Shown one piece after another: positions 32,047 through 41,287 of a DNA stretch of 64,000 bases. Numbering within the stretch: position 1 is the first letter of the stretch; the number at the start of each line of letters is the position of its first letter. The translations under genes and the position numbers were made by a program. The DNA comes from Streptomyces sp. NBC_01476 (GTDB lineage Bacteria > Actinomycetota > Actinomycetes > Streptomycetales > Streptomycetaceae): NCBI RefSeq assembly GCF_036227265.1, contig NZ_CP109446.1, positions 843,501-907,500 of the forward strand. The letters run 5' to 3'. A model generated the notes under the pieces. The model was not told where the DNA came from. It did no database searches and saw nothing but the letters and a program-made list of their open reading frames with translations.

Positions 32047-33674
32047 CGGGCCACGACCTCTGCCGCGCCCTCGGCCTCCCCGCTCTCCCCGCTCTCCTGG
32101 CTGTCGCCGGCCGGCGTACCGGCGGGAGCCGCCAGGGTGAAGGTGAAGCGGGTGCCGGGGCTGTGCTCCAGGTCGATGCCGATGCTGCCGCCGTGGAACT
32201 CCACGATCTTCTTGCACAGGGCCAGCCCGATGCCGTTGCCCGGGTACGCGTCCCGGGTGTGCAGCCGCTGAAAGATCACGAACACCTTCTCGGCGAACTC
32301 CGGCGCGATCCCGATGCCGTTGTCGGTGACCGCGAACGCCCACAGGTCGCCGTCCCGCTGCGCGGACAGGTGGACCCGGGGCGGACGGTCAGGGGCGCGG
32401 AACTTGATCGCGTTGGAGATCAGATTCTGCAGCAGCATGCCGAGCTGGGTGGAGTCGCCGGTGACCACCGGCAGCGGGTCATGGGTGACCTCGGCGCCGG
32501 TCTCCTCCATGGTCAGGCTCAGCGCGTCGACGGTACGGGCGAAGAGCTGTTCGAGGTCGACGGTGGAGGTATCGGAGTGCAGCCGGCCGACCCGGGAGAA
32601 GGCCAGCAGGTCGTTGATGAGGGTCTGCATCCGGTTGGCGCCGTCGACCGCGTACTCGATGTACTGCCCCGCGCGGTCGTCCAGCTGGTCGGCGTAGCGG
32701 CGCTGGAGGAGCTGGCAGAAGCTCGCCACCTTCCGCAGCGGTTCCTGCAGGTCGTGCGAGGCGACGTAGGCGAACTGCTCCAGTTCGGCGTTGGACCGGC
32801 GCAGGTCGGTGGCCTGCTCGTCCAGCCGGGCGCGGGTGGCGTCGCTGAAGGCCAGTTCGGCGACGAGCCGTTCGCGCATCGACTCCACGTCCTGCGCCAG
32901 GCTGCGCAGGTCCGCCGGTCCCGCGGTCGCCACCTGGTGGTCGAAGTGGCCTTCGGCCACCTCCCGCACATCACGGGAGAGCCGGCCGAGCGGAAGCGTC
33001 ACGCCCCGGTTCAGGCCCATGAAGATCAGGCCGGTGAGGGCGGCGATCACCAGGGCGATCAGCGAGAAGATCCAGTTGCGCAGCTCCCGGGCCCCCTGCA
33101 GGTCGGACCTGGCCTGGACGCGGGCGCTCTGCAGGCTCTGCTGGAGATGCGTGGAGGCGGCCCGCACCGCGTCGAACTCCTGCTTGCCCTCGTCCGCACG
33201 GGCCGTGGCCAGCGCGATCGGGGCGCCGCCGGGGGCCGCCGCCACGGGCCGGGCGAACCGCTGCTGCCAGGTCTCCGCCCGGTCCAGCAGCTGCCGCAGG
33301 TCCGCCAGCGCGTCCTTGTCGTGCACCAGCAGTGCGCGCAGCTGCCCGGTACTGGTCCGCTGCAGGGTCAGACCCGAGGCGTACGGGTCGAGGAACGACG
33401 GCTGCCCGGTGAGGCCGTAGCCGCGGACGCCGGTCTCCTGGTCGGTGAGGGACTTCTCCAGCTGCACCGCGGAGACCAGGGCCGGAGTGCTCTCGTCGAC
33501 CAGCCGGTTGGAGATCTGGGTGGACCGGGCGAACACCCAGGCGCCGGTGACGGCCAGGGCGGCCAGGATGACGAGCGAAACGCACGCGCCCACCGCCAGC
33601 CACCTGCGGGTGGTCCAGCCCACCGGACGGCCGGGCGGCTTCCCGGCCCCGTCCGTCGCTATCGCTCCCGCCAC
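32043..33674 (-). CDS. Membrane sensor histidine kinase with CHASE3-like sensor and HAMP
   Basis: A 543-residue kinase. One transmembrane helix at about 26-50 and a second near 205-228 bound an extracytoplasmic helical domain with the CHASE3 trait (QLEKSLTDQETGVRGYGLTGQPSFLDPY, cut here). HAMP follows, then HisKA with the phospho-acceptor His in YVASHDLQEPLRKVASF, an N box NLISNAIKFRAPD, and G boxes DNGIGIAPEF and GNGIGLALCKKIVE. The SHDLQEPLRK type is close to phytochrome-like kinases that use Rcp1-type regulators, as found divergently here. GTG 33674. Confidence 0.93.
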   Translation of the reverse strand: MAGAIATDGAGKPPGRPVGWTTRRWLAVGACVSLVILAALAVTGAWVFARSTQISNRLVDESTPALVSAVQLEKSLTDQETGVRGYGLTGQPSFLDPYASGLTLQRTSTGQLRALLVHDKDALADLRQLLDRAETWQQRFARPVAAAPGGAPIALATARADEGKQEFDAVRAASTHLQQSLQSARVQARSDLQGARELRNWIFSLIALVIAALTGLIFMGLNRGVTLPLGRLSRDVREVAEGHFDHQVATAGPADLRSLAQDVESMRERLVAELAFSDATRARLDEQATDLRRSNAELEQFAYVASHDLQEPLRKVASFCQLLQRRYADQLDDRAGQYIEYAVDGANRMQTLINDLLAFSRVGRLHSDTSTVDLEQLFARTVDALSLTMEETGAEVTHDPLPVVTGDSTQLGMLLQNLISNAIKFRAPDRPPRVHLSAQRDGDLWAFAVTDNGIGIAPEFAEKVFVIFQRLHTRDAYPGNGIGLALCKKIVEFHGGSIGIDLEHSPGTRFTFTLAAPAGTPAGDSQESGESGEAEGAAEVVAR

Positions 33675-33807
33675 TTCCGACTCCTCAATGCGCGCCCACC
33701 GCGTGGCGGCAGGTCGTGACGCCGTTGGACAGACCCCGGCCGCGCCATGTTACCCAGCGGGACAACGTTGGTTGTCACCCGTGTGCGCGGACTCGTAAGC
33801 TGAGCGC

Positions 33808-34659
33808 GTGCCACGTGAGCAGTCCATACCGCAACTCGACCATGGCGCGCTGACCGCCCTGGCCGAGCAGGCTGTCGAGGACCTCACCCGCAGGCTCGCC
33901 TCCGAGGTGTTCCGCACCGGGCCCTTCGGGAACGGCGCCGGCGGCGTCACCGGGGCGGACGGTGCGGACCGGGCACCGGAGCCCGGCGCCCACGATCCGC
34001 TGACCCGGCTGCGGGTGCTTTCGTACATCCTCCGGGCGGTGGACAGCCGCGCGGCGTACGAGGCGTCGGCCGCCGCCCGCCAGGGAGCCGGCTACCCCGA
34101 CCTCGGACGCGCCTGGGGCATCACCCGCCAGGGCGCCCGCCGGCGCTGGCCGGGGCTGGTCTTCACCGCCCGGCCGCCGTCCCGCCCCGTCCCCGCCCAG
34201 ATCCGCAGGAGTGCCCCCGTGAACGCTCTGCTCCCCACCCGCACTTTCAGCGTGCTGCTCGTCGAGGACGACCCCGCCGACGCCCTGCTGGTCGAGGAGG
34301 CCCTCACCGACCGCGGTGTGGCCACCCGCTCGATCCGGCGGGCCAACGACGGCATCGACGCCCTGGAGCACCTGCGCTCGCCGGCCAACGAACGGCCCGA
34401 CCTGATCGTGCTGGACCTCAACATGCCGCGGATGAACGGCCGCGAGCTGCTGGCGGTGCTCAAGGAGGATCCGGAGCTGTGCATGATCCCGGTGGTGGTG
34501 CTCACCACCTCCTCCACCCCCGACGACATCTCGGCGGCCTACAGCCAGCACGCCAATGCGTACGTCACCAAGCCGGTCAACCTCGACGACTTCCTGGAGG
34601 CGGTCCGCGGCATCGACGACTTCTTCTTCGAGACGGCGACGGTCCCGCTCCAGGACTGA
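33808..34659 (+). CDS. HTH-like domain fused to an Rcp1-type receiver domain
   Basis: A 283-residue frame with two parts. Residues 1-125 contain RLRVLSYILRAVDSRAAYEASAAARQGAGYPDLGRAWGITRQGARRRWPGL (in pieces), which looks like a helix-turn-helix (LGRAWGITRQGARRRW). Residues 138-283 are a complete Rcp1-type receiver: LLVEDDPADALLVEEAL, phospho-acceptor Asp in IVLDLNMPRMNG and Lys in YVTKPVN. An internal GTG at 34219 with its own ribosome-binding site could make the receiver alone. It diverges from the histidine kinase gene and is its likely partner. Confidence 0.8.
   Translation: MPREQSIPQLDHGALTALAEQAVEDLTRRLASEVFRTGPFGNGAGGVTGADGADRAPEPGAHDPLTRLRVLSYILRAVDSRAAYEASAAARQGAGYPDLGRAWGITRQGARRRWPGLVFTARPPSRPVPAQIRRSAPVNALLPTRTFSVLLVEDDPADALLVEEALTDRGVATRSIRRANDGIDALEHLRSPANERPDLIVLDLNMPRMNGRELLAVLKEDPELCMIPVVVLTTSSTPDDISAAYSQHANAYVTKPVNLDDFLEAVRGIDDFFFETATVPLQD
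34206..34221 (+). promoter_or_regulatory. Internal ribosome-binding site and GTG within the HTH-receiver frame
   Basis: CAGGAG at 34206-34211 lies 7 bases before GTG 34219-34221, in frame with the receiver domain. Translation from here would give a free 146-residue receiver beginning NALLPTRTFSVLL. The preceding Pro/Arg-rich linker suggests either a true fusion or two genes merged by loss of a stop codon. Confidence 0.5.
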
Positions 34660-34663
34660 CCGC

Positions 34664-36577
34664 TCACCCGGCCCAGCGGGTCAGCCAGTCGCCGGCCGCG
34701 CGGTACAGGTGCTCCCGGCTGGCCCGCCGGGCCAGGTCGTGGCCCTCGTCGGGGAAGAGCAGCAGCTCGGCCGGCACCCCGCGCTGCCGGGCCGCCCGGA
34801 CGAACTGCTCGGACTCCCCGGGCGGCACATTGGTGTCCAGTGCCCCGTGCACCGCCAGTACCGGGGTGCGCAGCGCGTCGATGTGGGTCATCGGCGACAG
34901 CAGCGCGAGCAGGTCGTGGTCGTGCACGGGGTGGCCGTACTTGACGGCCGCCGACTCGGCGATCCACGGCTCGGTGCCGGCGAAGAAGGTGGCGAAGTCC
35001 GACATGCCGCAGACGGCGACCCCGGCCCGGAAGAGGTCGGGGTGCCGGACCAGCGCGGACATCACGAGGTAGCCGCCGTAGGAGCGGCCCATCACGGTCA
35101 GCCGGCCCGGGTCGGCCAGCCCCGCGTCCACCAGGTGCGCCGCGCAGTCGGCGACGTCGTCCACCGCGGCGAGGCGGGCCGCGCCCCGGTCGGCGCCCAG
35201 GAAGGTCCGGCCGTGGCCCGAAGAGCCGCGCACATCGGGGGCGAAGACCTGCAGGCCACGGGCGAGCAGCGCCTGGTAGAGCGGTTCGAGCACCGGGCGT
35301 TCCTGGCTCTCCGGCCCGCCGTGCAGATGCACCACGCAGGGCCCCGGCCCGGACCGGCCGGGCGCCCGGTGGAACCAGCCGGCCAGCGGGGTGCCGTCGC
35401 GCGCCTGGAGTTCCAGCAGCACCGGCGGTACGGGGCCGCGCGGCGCGGGTGACGTCCACGCGGTACGGGCCGGCGCGCCGCCGGCGGGCACGGTCCACAC
35501 CCCGGGCTGCCGTACCGAGCCGGAGACCGACAGCAGCCATCCCCCGGCCGCGTCGGGGTCGGCGCGGGTCACCACCTCGTGCGGCAGGGGTACGGAGCGG
35601 AGCGGGCCGAGCGTTCCGCCGGCGCCGAGTGCGGCGGTCTGCAGGACCGTACGGCCGCGGTCGTTCCAGGCCAGCACGGCGCGCGACGCCGAGCGGTCCA
35701 CGGCGAGGAGTTCCAGGTCGGCGCCGTCCCGGGCGGTGACCGAGCGGAGTTCGCCGTGGCTGCCGTCCGCCCGCAGCCTGACCGCGAGCAGGGCGGCGTA
35801 CTCCCGGTCCTCGTCGCTGCGCAGCCACAGCGTCCGGGAGTCCGGCGAGAATCTGCCGATCCAGGGGTCCCCGTCGGCGGCGGGCAGCAGGCAGGTCTCG
35901 CGCCCGTCCCGCAGGTCCACCACGACCGCCTCCCGGTAGCCGCGCGGTCCCCGCCGCAGCAGCATCCACCGCCCGTCGGCGCTGATGTCGCACACCCGCA
36001 GCGTGGCCGAGCCCGCCTCCACGGCCACCCGGCGGGCCGGCCGCAGCCCGTCGGGGTCCACCAGCGAGGCGACCAGCACCCCCTGCCGGGCGGCGGGTAC
36101 GGTCTCGGCGCCGGCCGGCACCCCGCCGAGGTCGGCCGGGGTGGCCGGCGGGGGGAACGCCTCGGCGGCGACCGCCTCGGTGACCGCGAGCGCGCTGCCG
36201 TCCGGGGTCCAGCAGCCGAAGTGGGCGGCGGCCAGGGTGCCGGCGCCCGCGATGTCGTGGCGGCCGGTGCCGTCCGGCCGGATCACCCGCACCACGGTGT
36301 GCTCGCCGCCGCCGGGGGCCGCGGTGTAGGCGATCCACCGCCCGTCGGGTGACCAGCCGGCCGTGACCACCGGGTCGGGGGCGGGGTCGAGCAGCCGCGG
36401 CTCGGGGTCCTGCGGTGCGGCGAGCCAGAGCTGGGGGGTGCCGTGACGGTCGCAGACGAAGACGGTCGCGGGCCCGGTGGGGTCGGCGGCGGCTTCCCGG
36501 CAGGCGTGGTCGGGCAGGCCGTCGGGGCCGTGCGGCGGCGCGGTCGTGGCGGGGTGCGAGGTGGACGTGGTGCTCAT
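34664..36577 (-). CDS. S9-family (prolyl oligopeptidase-like) serine peptidase
   Basis: A 637-residue two-domain peptidase. The N-terminal half is a seven-bladed-propeller-like region with repeated WSPDGRWIAY, CWTPDGSALAV, FSPDSRTLWL blades. The C-terminal alpha/beta hydrolase domain has HLHGGPESQERP, nucleophile Ser in GRSYGGYLV, Asp in HGALDTNVPPGES and His in PDEGHDL. This fits acylaminoacyl peptidase or dipeptidyl peptidase activity on short peptides. ATG 36577 overlaps the amidotransferase stop (ATGA), so it is the last gene of a three-gene operon. Confidence 0.92.
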   Translation of the reverse strand: MSTTSTSHPATTAPPHGPDGLPDHACREAAADPTGPATVFVCDRHGTPQLWLAAPQDPEPRLLDPAPDPVVTAGWSPDGRWIAYTAAPGGGEHTVVRVIRPDGTGRHDIAGAGTLAAAHFGCWTPDGSALAVTEAVAAEAFPPPATPADLGGVPAGAETVPAARQGVLVASLVDPDGLRPARRVAVEAGSATLRVCDISADGRWMLLRRGPRGYREAVVVDLRDGRETCLLPAADGDPWIGRFSPDSRTLWLRSDEDREYAALLAVRLRADGSHGELRSVTARDGADLELLAVDRSASRAVLAWNDRGRTVLQTAALGAGGTLGPLRSVPLPHEVVTRADPDAAGGWLLSVSGSVRQPGVWTVPAGGAPARTAWTSPAPRGPVPPVLLELQARDGTPLAGWFHRAPGRSGPGPCVVHLHGGPESQERPVLEPLYQALLARGLQVFAPDVRGSSGHGRTFLGADRGAARLAAVDDVADCAAHLVDAGLADPGRLTVMGRSYGGYLVMSALVRHPDLFRAGVAVCGMSDFATFFAGTEPWIAESAAVKYGHPVHDHDLLALLSPMTHIDALRTPVLAVHGALDTNVPPGESEQFVRAARQRGVPAELLLFPDEGHDLARRASREHLYRAAGDWLTRWAG

Positions 36578-38358
36578 GCGACTCCGTGGGTCTGCAGCCA
36601 GATCTCCAGCAGGGCTGCCTGCCACAGGGCGTTGGCGCCCAGCGTGGTGCGGTGCTTCTCGGGCGCCGCCAGCAGCTCGCGGAGGTAGTCGTCGCGGAAG
36701 ATCCCCCGGGACCGGGCGGCCGGCGCCGCCAGTGCCTCCTGGACCCGCTCCAGGACGGGTCCGGCCATGTGACGGATCGCCGGGACGGGGAAGTAGCCCT
36801 TCGGCCGGTCGGTGATCTCCACCGGCAGCAGGGTACGGCCGGCCGCCTTGAGGACGCCCTTCCCGCCCTCGGCGAGTTTCAGTTCCGGCGGGCAGGCGGC
36901 GGCGAGTTCCACCAGTTCGTGGTCGAGGAACGGCACCCGTGCTTCCAGCCCCCATCCCATGGTCATGTTGTCGACCCGCTTGACGGGGTCGTCGACCAGC
37001 ATGATCTCGCTGTCCAGCCGGAGTACCGCGTCGAGCGCGGTGTCGGCGCCGGGCCGGCCGAGGTGTTCGGCGAGGAACTCGCCCGAGACGTCCCGCGCGG
37101 TCCGTACCCCGGGCGCCAGCATCCGCTCCAGTTCGCTGTGCGGGCGGTCCACGAAGACCTTGGCGTACATCGCGGCCGCCTCCTCGCGCGGCAGGCCGGC
37201 CATCGGCGGGTACCAGTCGTAGCCGGCGAAGACCTCGTCGGCGCCCTGTCCGCTCTGGACCACCTTGACGTGGCGGGCGACCTCCCGGCTCAGCAGGTGG
37301 AAGGCGACCACGTCATGGCTGACCATCGGTTCGCTCATCGCCGCCACCGCGTCGTCGAGCGCCTCCGGGAGCTGCGCCGAGGGCACCACGATCCGGTGGT
37401 GGTCGGTGGCGTAGCGGCGGGCCACCAGGTCGGACCAGTGGAACTCGTCGCCCGCCTCGCCGCCTTCGCTGTCGAAGCCGATGCTGAAGGTGGCAAGGCC
37501 GTGCGCGCCGGCCTCGGCGAGCAGCGCCACGATGAGGCTGGAGTCGAGGCCGCCGGAGAGCAGTACGCCCACCGGGACGTCCGCGACGGTCCGGCGGCGT
37601 ACCGCGGTGCGCAGTGCATCGAGCACCGCGTCGCGCCAGTCGCCGGCGTCCATGCCGGCGTCCGCGTCCCGGCGGGTGAAGGCCGGGTCCCAGTAGCAGT
37701 GGTCGTGCTCGCTGCCGTCGGGTTCGACGACGCGGACGGTGGCCGGCGGCAGCTTCCGCACCCCCGCCAGGATGGTCCGGGGCGCGGGCACCACCGAGTG
37801 GAAGCTGAGGTAGTGGTGGAGGGCGACCGGATCGAGCGCGGTGTCGACGTCGCCGGCCGCGAGCAGCGCGGGCAGCGAGGAGGCGAAGCGCAGCCGGCCG
37901 GGCCGGCGGGCGGTGTAGAGGGGTTTGATGCCGAGCCGGTCGCGGCCGAGGACCACCCGGCCGGTGCGGTGCTCGGCGACGGCGAAGGCGAACATGCCGG
38001 CGAAGTGCTCGACACAGTCCACGCCCCAGTGCCGGTAGGCGCGCAGCAGCACCTCGGTGTCGGAGGTGGAGTGGAAGCGGTGGCCCGACCGCTCCAGCTC
38101 GGCACGCAGTTCGCGGTGGTTGTAGAGGCAGCCGTTGAAGACGACGGTGAGGCCGCTGCCGGGGTCGGTCATCGGCTGGGCACCGCGCTCCGACAGGTCG
38201 ATGATCTTCAGCCGCCGGTGGCCGAAGGCGATGGGTCCCTGCGACCACAGGCCGCGCCCGTCCGGCCCGCGGGCCGCGAGCCGGTCGGTCATCCGCTCCA
38301 CGGCGGCCAGGTCCGGGCGGGTGCCGTCGAATCTGATCTCGCCGGTCAGGCCGCACAT
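36574..38358 (-). CDS. Asparagine-synthetase-type amidotransferase (NAGGN amidotransferase-like)
   Basis: A 594-residue class II glutamine amidotransferase. The N-terminal nucleophile is Cys2 (MCGLTGE), with RGPDGRG and FNGCLYNHRELRAEL in the glutaminase domain. The synthetase domain has the PP-loop LLSGGLDSSLIV. Length and the YWDPAFTRRDADAG and MGWGLEARVPFLDHELVELA regions resemble the amidotransferase of N-acetylglutaminylglutamine amide synthesis more than housekeeping AsnB. ATG 38358 was chosen to place Cys at position 2; the frame opens two codons earlier. It follows the ligase gene by 22 bases. Confidence 0.88.
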   Translation of the reverse strand: MCGLTGEIRFDGTRPDLAAVERMTDRLAARGPDGRGLWSQGPIAFGHRRLKIIDLSERGAQPMTDPGSGLTVVFNGCLYNHRELRAELERSGHRFHSTSDTEVLLRAYRHWGVDCVEHFAGMFAFAVAEHRTGRVVLGRDRLGIKPLYTARRPGRLRFASSLPALLAAGDVDTALDPVALHHYLSFHSVVPAPRTILAGVRKLPPATVRVVEPDGSEHDHCYWDPAFTRRDADAGMDAGDWRDAVLDALRTAVRRRTVADVPVGVLLSGGLDSSLIVALLAEAGAHGLATFSIGFDSEGGEAGDEFHWSDLVARRYATDHHRIVVPSAQLPEALDDAVAAMSEPMVSHDVVAFHLLSREVARHVKVVQSGQGADEVFAGYDWYPPMAGLPREEAAAMYAKVFVDRPHSELERMLAPGVRTARDVSGEFLAEHLGRPGADTALDAVLRLDSEIMLVDDPVKRVDNMTMGWGLEARVPFLDHELVELAAACPPELKLAEGGKGVLKAAGRTLLPVEITDRPKGYFPVPAIRHMAGPVLERVQEALAAPAARSRGIFRDDYLRELLAAPEKHRTTLGANALWQAALLEIWLQTHGVA

Positions 38359-38380
38359 GTGCACCTCCGGTGGGGGCGGT

Positions 38381-40921
38381 TCACCGTGAACCGCCGCGCA
38401 GTATCCAGGTGTCCTTCGCGCCGCCGCCCCGCGAGGAGTTGACGATGAGGCTGCCGCCGGCCGCGACGCGGGTCATCGCCGTGGGCAGCACCGTGGGGGT
38501 GAGGCCGACGGCGCCGAAACCATCGCCTTCCCGCTCGGCGCAGACGAACACCCGCAGGTCCACCACCCGCGGTTCCAGGCGTTCGCCGTCGAAGGTCGGG
38601 TGACTGGTCAGCTGGACCACGTCCTGCGCCACCCAGTTCTGCGGGGAGACCAGCAACTCGGCCCGCAGCCGGGCGAGTTCCTCGGGAGAGGCGTGCGGAC
38701 CGATGACCACGCCGACCCCGCCCTGGCCGTCGACCGGTTTGACGACGAGTTCCGCCAGCCGGTCGAGCACCTCGTCCAGGACGCCGGGGTCGCCCGGCAG
38801 CAGGGTCGGGACCTGGCCGATCAGGGGTTCCTCACCGAGGTAGTAGCGGATCAGCCGGGGCACCAGTGCGTACAGCGCCTTGTCGTCGGCCACGCCGTTG
38901 CCCCAGGCGTTGGCGAAGGTCACGTTTCCGGCCCGGGCCGCCGCGGTGAGCCCGGGCCACAGCGGTCTGCCGTCGGCGCCGGCCGCCTTGGCCAGGTCGT
39001 CCTCGTCCATCCGGCGGTAGACCACGTCGAAGGGACGGTCGTCCGGCGCCCCGGCCGCGTACACCCGCCCGTCGCGTACGACCAGCTGGTCCGCGGTGTG
39101 CAGGGCGACGCCCATCTCGGCCGCCAGGGTGCGGTGTTCGTACCAGGCGGAGTTGCCGGGGCCGTCGCTGAGCACCGTCACCCGGGGGTCGGCGCCGGGC
39201 GCGGCGGCGCGCAGCGTACGGGCCAGGGTGGCGACGGCGTCCTCGACGCCCGCGACCTGCGGCCATGGCTCGATCGGGCTGAGCCGCCGGGCGGCCAGCG
39301 CGTAGGCGAGACCGGACGGCACCCGGAGGTTGTCCTCCAGCACCAGCCAGCCGTGCACCGCGTCCTGCACCAGGTCGATACCGGCCACCGCGATCCTGAC
39401 CAGCCCCGGCCGGGTCAGCAGCGCCCCTTCCGCGGCGGCCTGCGGCTCGGGCAGGAAGCGGGCCGGGACCACGCCGTCGCGGCGGGCGCTCTGCTCGCCG
39501 TACGCGTCGTGCAGGAACGCCTCCAGGGCGCGGACCCGCTGACTCAGGCCGCGCTCCAGCATCGTCCACTGGTCGGCCGGGACCAGCCGGGGCACCACGT
39601 CGAAGGGGAAGAGCCGGGGGGTGTCCTCTCCTTCGACCCGGAAGACCACGTCCTGGGCCAGCTGCTGTTTCTGCCGGGCGCGCACCGCGTGCTGCAGGCC
39701 CTCCACGCCGGCCCGGTCCAGTTCGGTGAGCACCGCCCGGTACAGGGGGCGGACCTCGCCGGCCAGGTCCACCATCTCGTCGTGGTCGGCGCGGTAGCCG
39801 CGCAGCAGGCCGCCGTGGTGCGGAGGGTGGTCGGTCCCGCGGTCGCCGCGGGTCTGGGCGACGAGCAGGGCGACCGCCGCCGGCAGGCCGTCGGTCTCGG
39901 CGACCCGGCGCACCCGGTGCGCGGCGCTGCCCAGGCCGAGCGCCTCCTCGGTGAGCGCCACCACATCGGTCCAGTCGCCGATGCGTTCCAGCGCCGGCCG
40001 CAGCCGGGTGACCATCGAGCGGATCACCCGGGGCGCCGGGCGGGGCCGCCCGTCCGCCGGGTGCACCAGGTCGCCCTCCAGGCCGGAGCGGGCCGCCCGC
40101 CAGGTCGCGGCGCGCAGCCATTCGAGCCGCTCGTCGTCGCCGCGTCTGCCGTCCGCCACCGCCTCGCAGGCGTCAAGCACCAGCGCCCGGAAGAGCCCGG
40201 CGATCATCACCGCGGTCTCGGCGCGCGGACAGGCGTCGCAGATGCGCAGTTCGAGGGTCTGCAGGTGGGCGGAGGGGCGGACGTCGTAATAGACCATCCC
40301 CGCGTCGCTGATGACGCCGGATCTGACCAGGCCGGCGATCACCTCGTCGTAGTGCTCGGCGGAACGGAAGTGCCCGGCGGGTCCGGTGGTGGGCCAGCGT
40401 TGCCAGAGCAGGGTGCGCCAGCTGGCGTAGCCGGAGTCGGAGCCGAGCCAGAACGGCGAGCTGGCGGAGAGCGCGAGCAGTGCGGGCAGCCAGGGCGCGA
40501 GCAGGCTCATCGCCATGATGCCGGTGTCCCGGTCGGGTACGTCCACATGCACCTGGAGGCCGCAGATCAGCTGCTCCTCGGCGACCACCCGGTAGTTCTC
40601 GGTCATCCGCCGGTAGCGGGGGTCGGCGGTGGTGTCGATGGTGCCGAGCCGGGCCATCGGGGCGGTGCCGGCGGCGACCACGCCGAGGCCCAGCGGTCCG
40701 GCTGCGGCGGCCAGCGCCTTGCGGGACGCCTTGATGTCCTTGAGCAGTTCGTGCAGCGAGCGGTGCGGCCTGCTGTTGGCCTCGACGATCGACTGCTGCA
40801 GTTCGGTGGTGAAGCCGCGCTCGGGCAGCCGGTCGAGCACCGACCGGGCCCTGGGTACGAGCGTGCCCGACTTCAGGTCGACCACATGGAATTCCTCTTC
40901 GACTCCGACCGCGACGGCCAC
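38381..40921 (-). CDS. Carboxylate-amine ligase (GCS2) fused to circularly permuted ATP-grasp
   Basis: An 846-residue fusion. Residues about 5-365 are a GCS2/YbdK-type glutamate-cysteine-ligase-like domain: GVEEEFHVVD at the start, EANSRPHRSLHELL, GLQVHVDVPD, LELRICDACP. Residues about 370-830 are a circularly permuted type 2 ATP-grasp: FPFDVVPRLVPADQW, YLVLEDNLRVPSGLAYAL (approximate), FANAWGNGVADDKALYALVP, VVKPVDGQGGVGVVIG. Both parts join a carboxylate to an amine using ATP. GTG 40921 follows AAAGGAG; the frame extends to 41050 but without a ribosome-binding site. It begins an operon with the amidotransferase and peptidase. Confidence 0.92.
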   Translation of the reverse strand: MAVAVGVEEEFHVVDLKSGTLVPRARSVLDRLPERGFTTELQQSIVEANSRPHRSLHELLKDIKASRKALAAAAGPLGLGVVAAGTAPMARLGTIDTTADPRYRRMTENYRVVAEEQLICGLQVHVDVPDRDTGIMAMSLLAPWLPALLALSASSPFWLGSDSGYASWRTLLWQRWPTTGPAGHFRSAEHYDEVIAGLVRSGVISDAGMVYYDVRPSAHLQTLELRICDACPRAETAVMIAGLFRALVLDACEAVADGRRGDDERLEWLRAATWRAARSGLEGDLVHPADGRPRPAPRVIRSMVTRLRPALERIGDWTDVVALTEEALGLGSAAHRVRRVAETDGLPAAVALLVAQTRGDRGTDHPPHHGGLLRGYRADHDEMVDLAGEVRPLYRAVLTELDRAGVEGLQHAVRARQKQQLAQDVVFRVEGEDTPRLFPFDVVPRLVPADQWTMLERGLSQRVRALEAFLHDAYGEQSARRDGVVPARFLPEPQAAAEGALLTRPGLVRIAVAGIDLVQDAVHGWLVLEDNLRVPSGLAYALAARRLSPIEPWPQVAGVEDAVATLARTLRAAAPGADPRVTVLSDGPGNSAWYEHRTLAAEMGVALHTADQLVVRDGRVYAAGAPDDRPFDVVYRRMDEDDLAKAAGADGRPLWPGLTAAARAGNVTFANAWGNGVADDKALYALVPRLIRYYLGEEPLIGQVPTLLPGDPGVLDEVLDRLAELVVKPVDGQGGVGVVIGPHASPEELARLRAELLVSPQNWVAQDVVQLTSHPTFDGERLEPRVVDLRVFVCAEREGDGFGAVGLTPTVLPTAMTRVAAGGSLIVNSSRGGGAKDTWILRGGSR

Positions 40922-41287
40922 GGCGTCTCCTTTCGACGTCAGATCCTCACGCAGGGGTCGCCGGCGCCGGGACGTTGGAATGGCGTCTGCCCCGCCGGCC
41001 TGGATGTGCACGGGGGTCGTTGACCGCACCCGGTACCGAGCGGTGACCAACCGCCTGTGGTCGCCGCTTCATTGCGGTGGACTACCGGAGTGCCCGGGGA
41101 CGCGGGCGCCGATGCGCTGCCGCTTGCCGGAAAGTGTCGGTCCGACGGCCCGGCGGCACAAGAGCGTCCGGCCCCGGATCAGGCCGCGTGGGCTTTCCGG
41201 GTGGACGAAAGCGGGGGGAACGCGGTGGTTTCGCTCAGTGCCGGTCTGTGTCCGCCGGCCGTCCTACCGGCTCTCCGACCCGCCGTC
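40922..41287. other. 366-bp gap upstream of the ligase operon
   Basis: This spacer holds the promoter of the minus-strand ligase operon and the 3' end of the epimerase transcript. GGTTGGTCACCGCTCGGTACCGGG on the minus strand (cut to a short view: GGTCACCG / CGGTACC) has weak symmetry. The last 30 bases belong to the 24-bp tandem repeat listed next. No gene was recognised. Confidence 0.4.

Noticed and set aside
38600..41023. An 807-codon plus-strand frame opposite the ligase fusion
   Set aside because: Composition is His/Gly/Arg/Val-rich shadow sequence; the minus strand encodes the GCS2 and ATP-grasp motifs.
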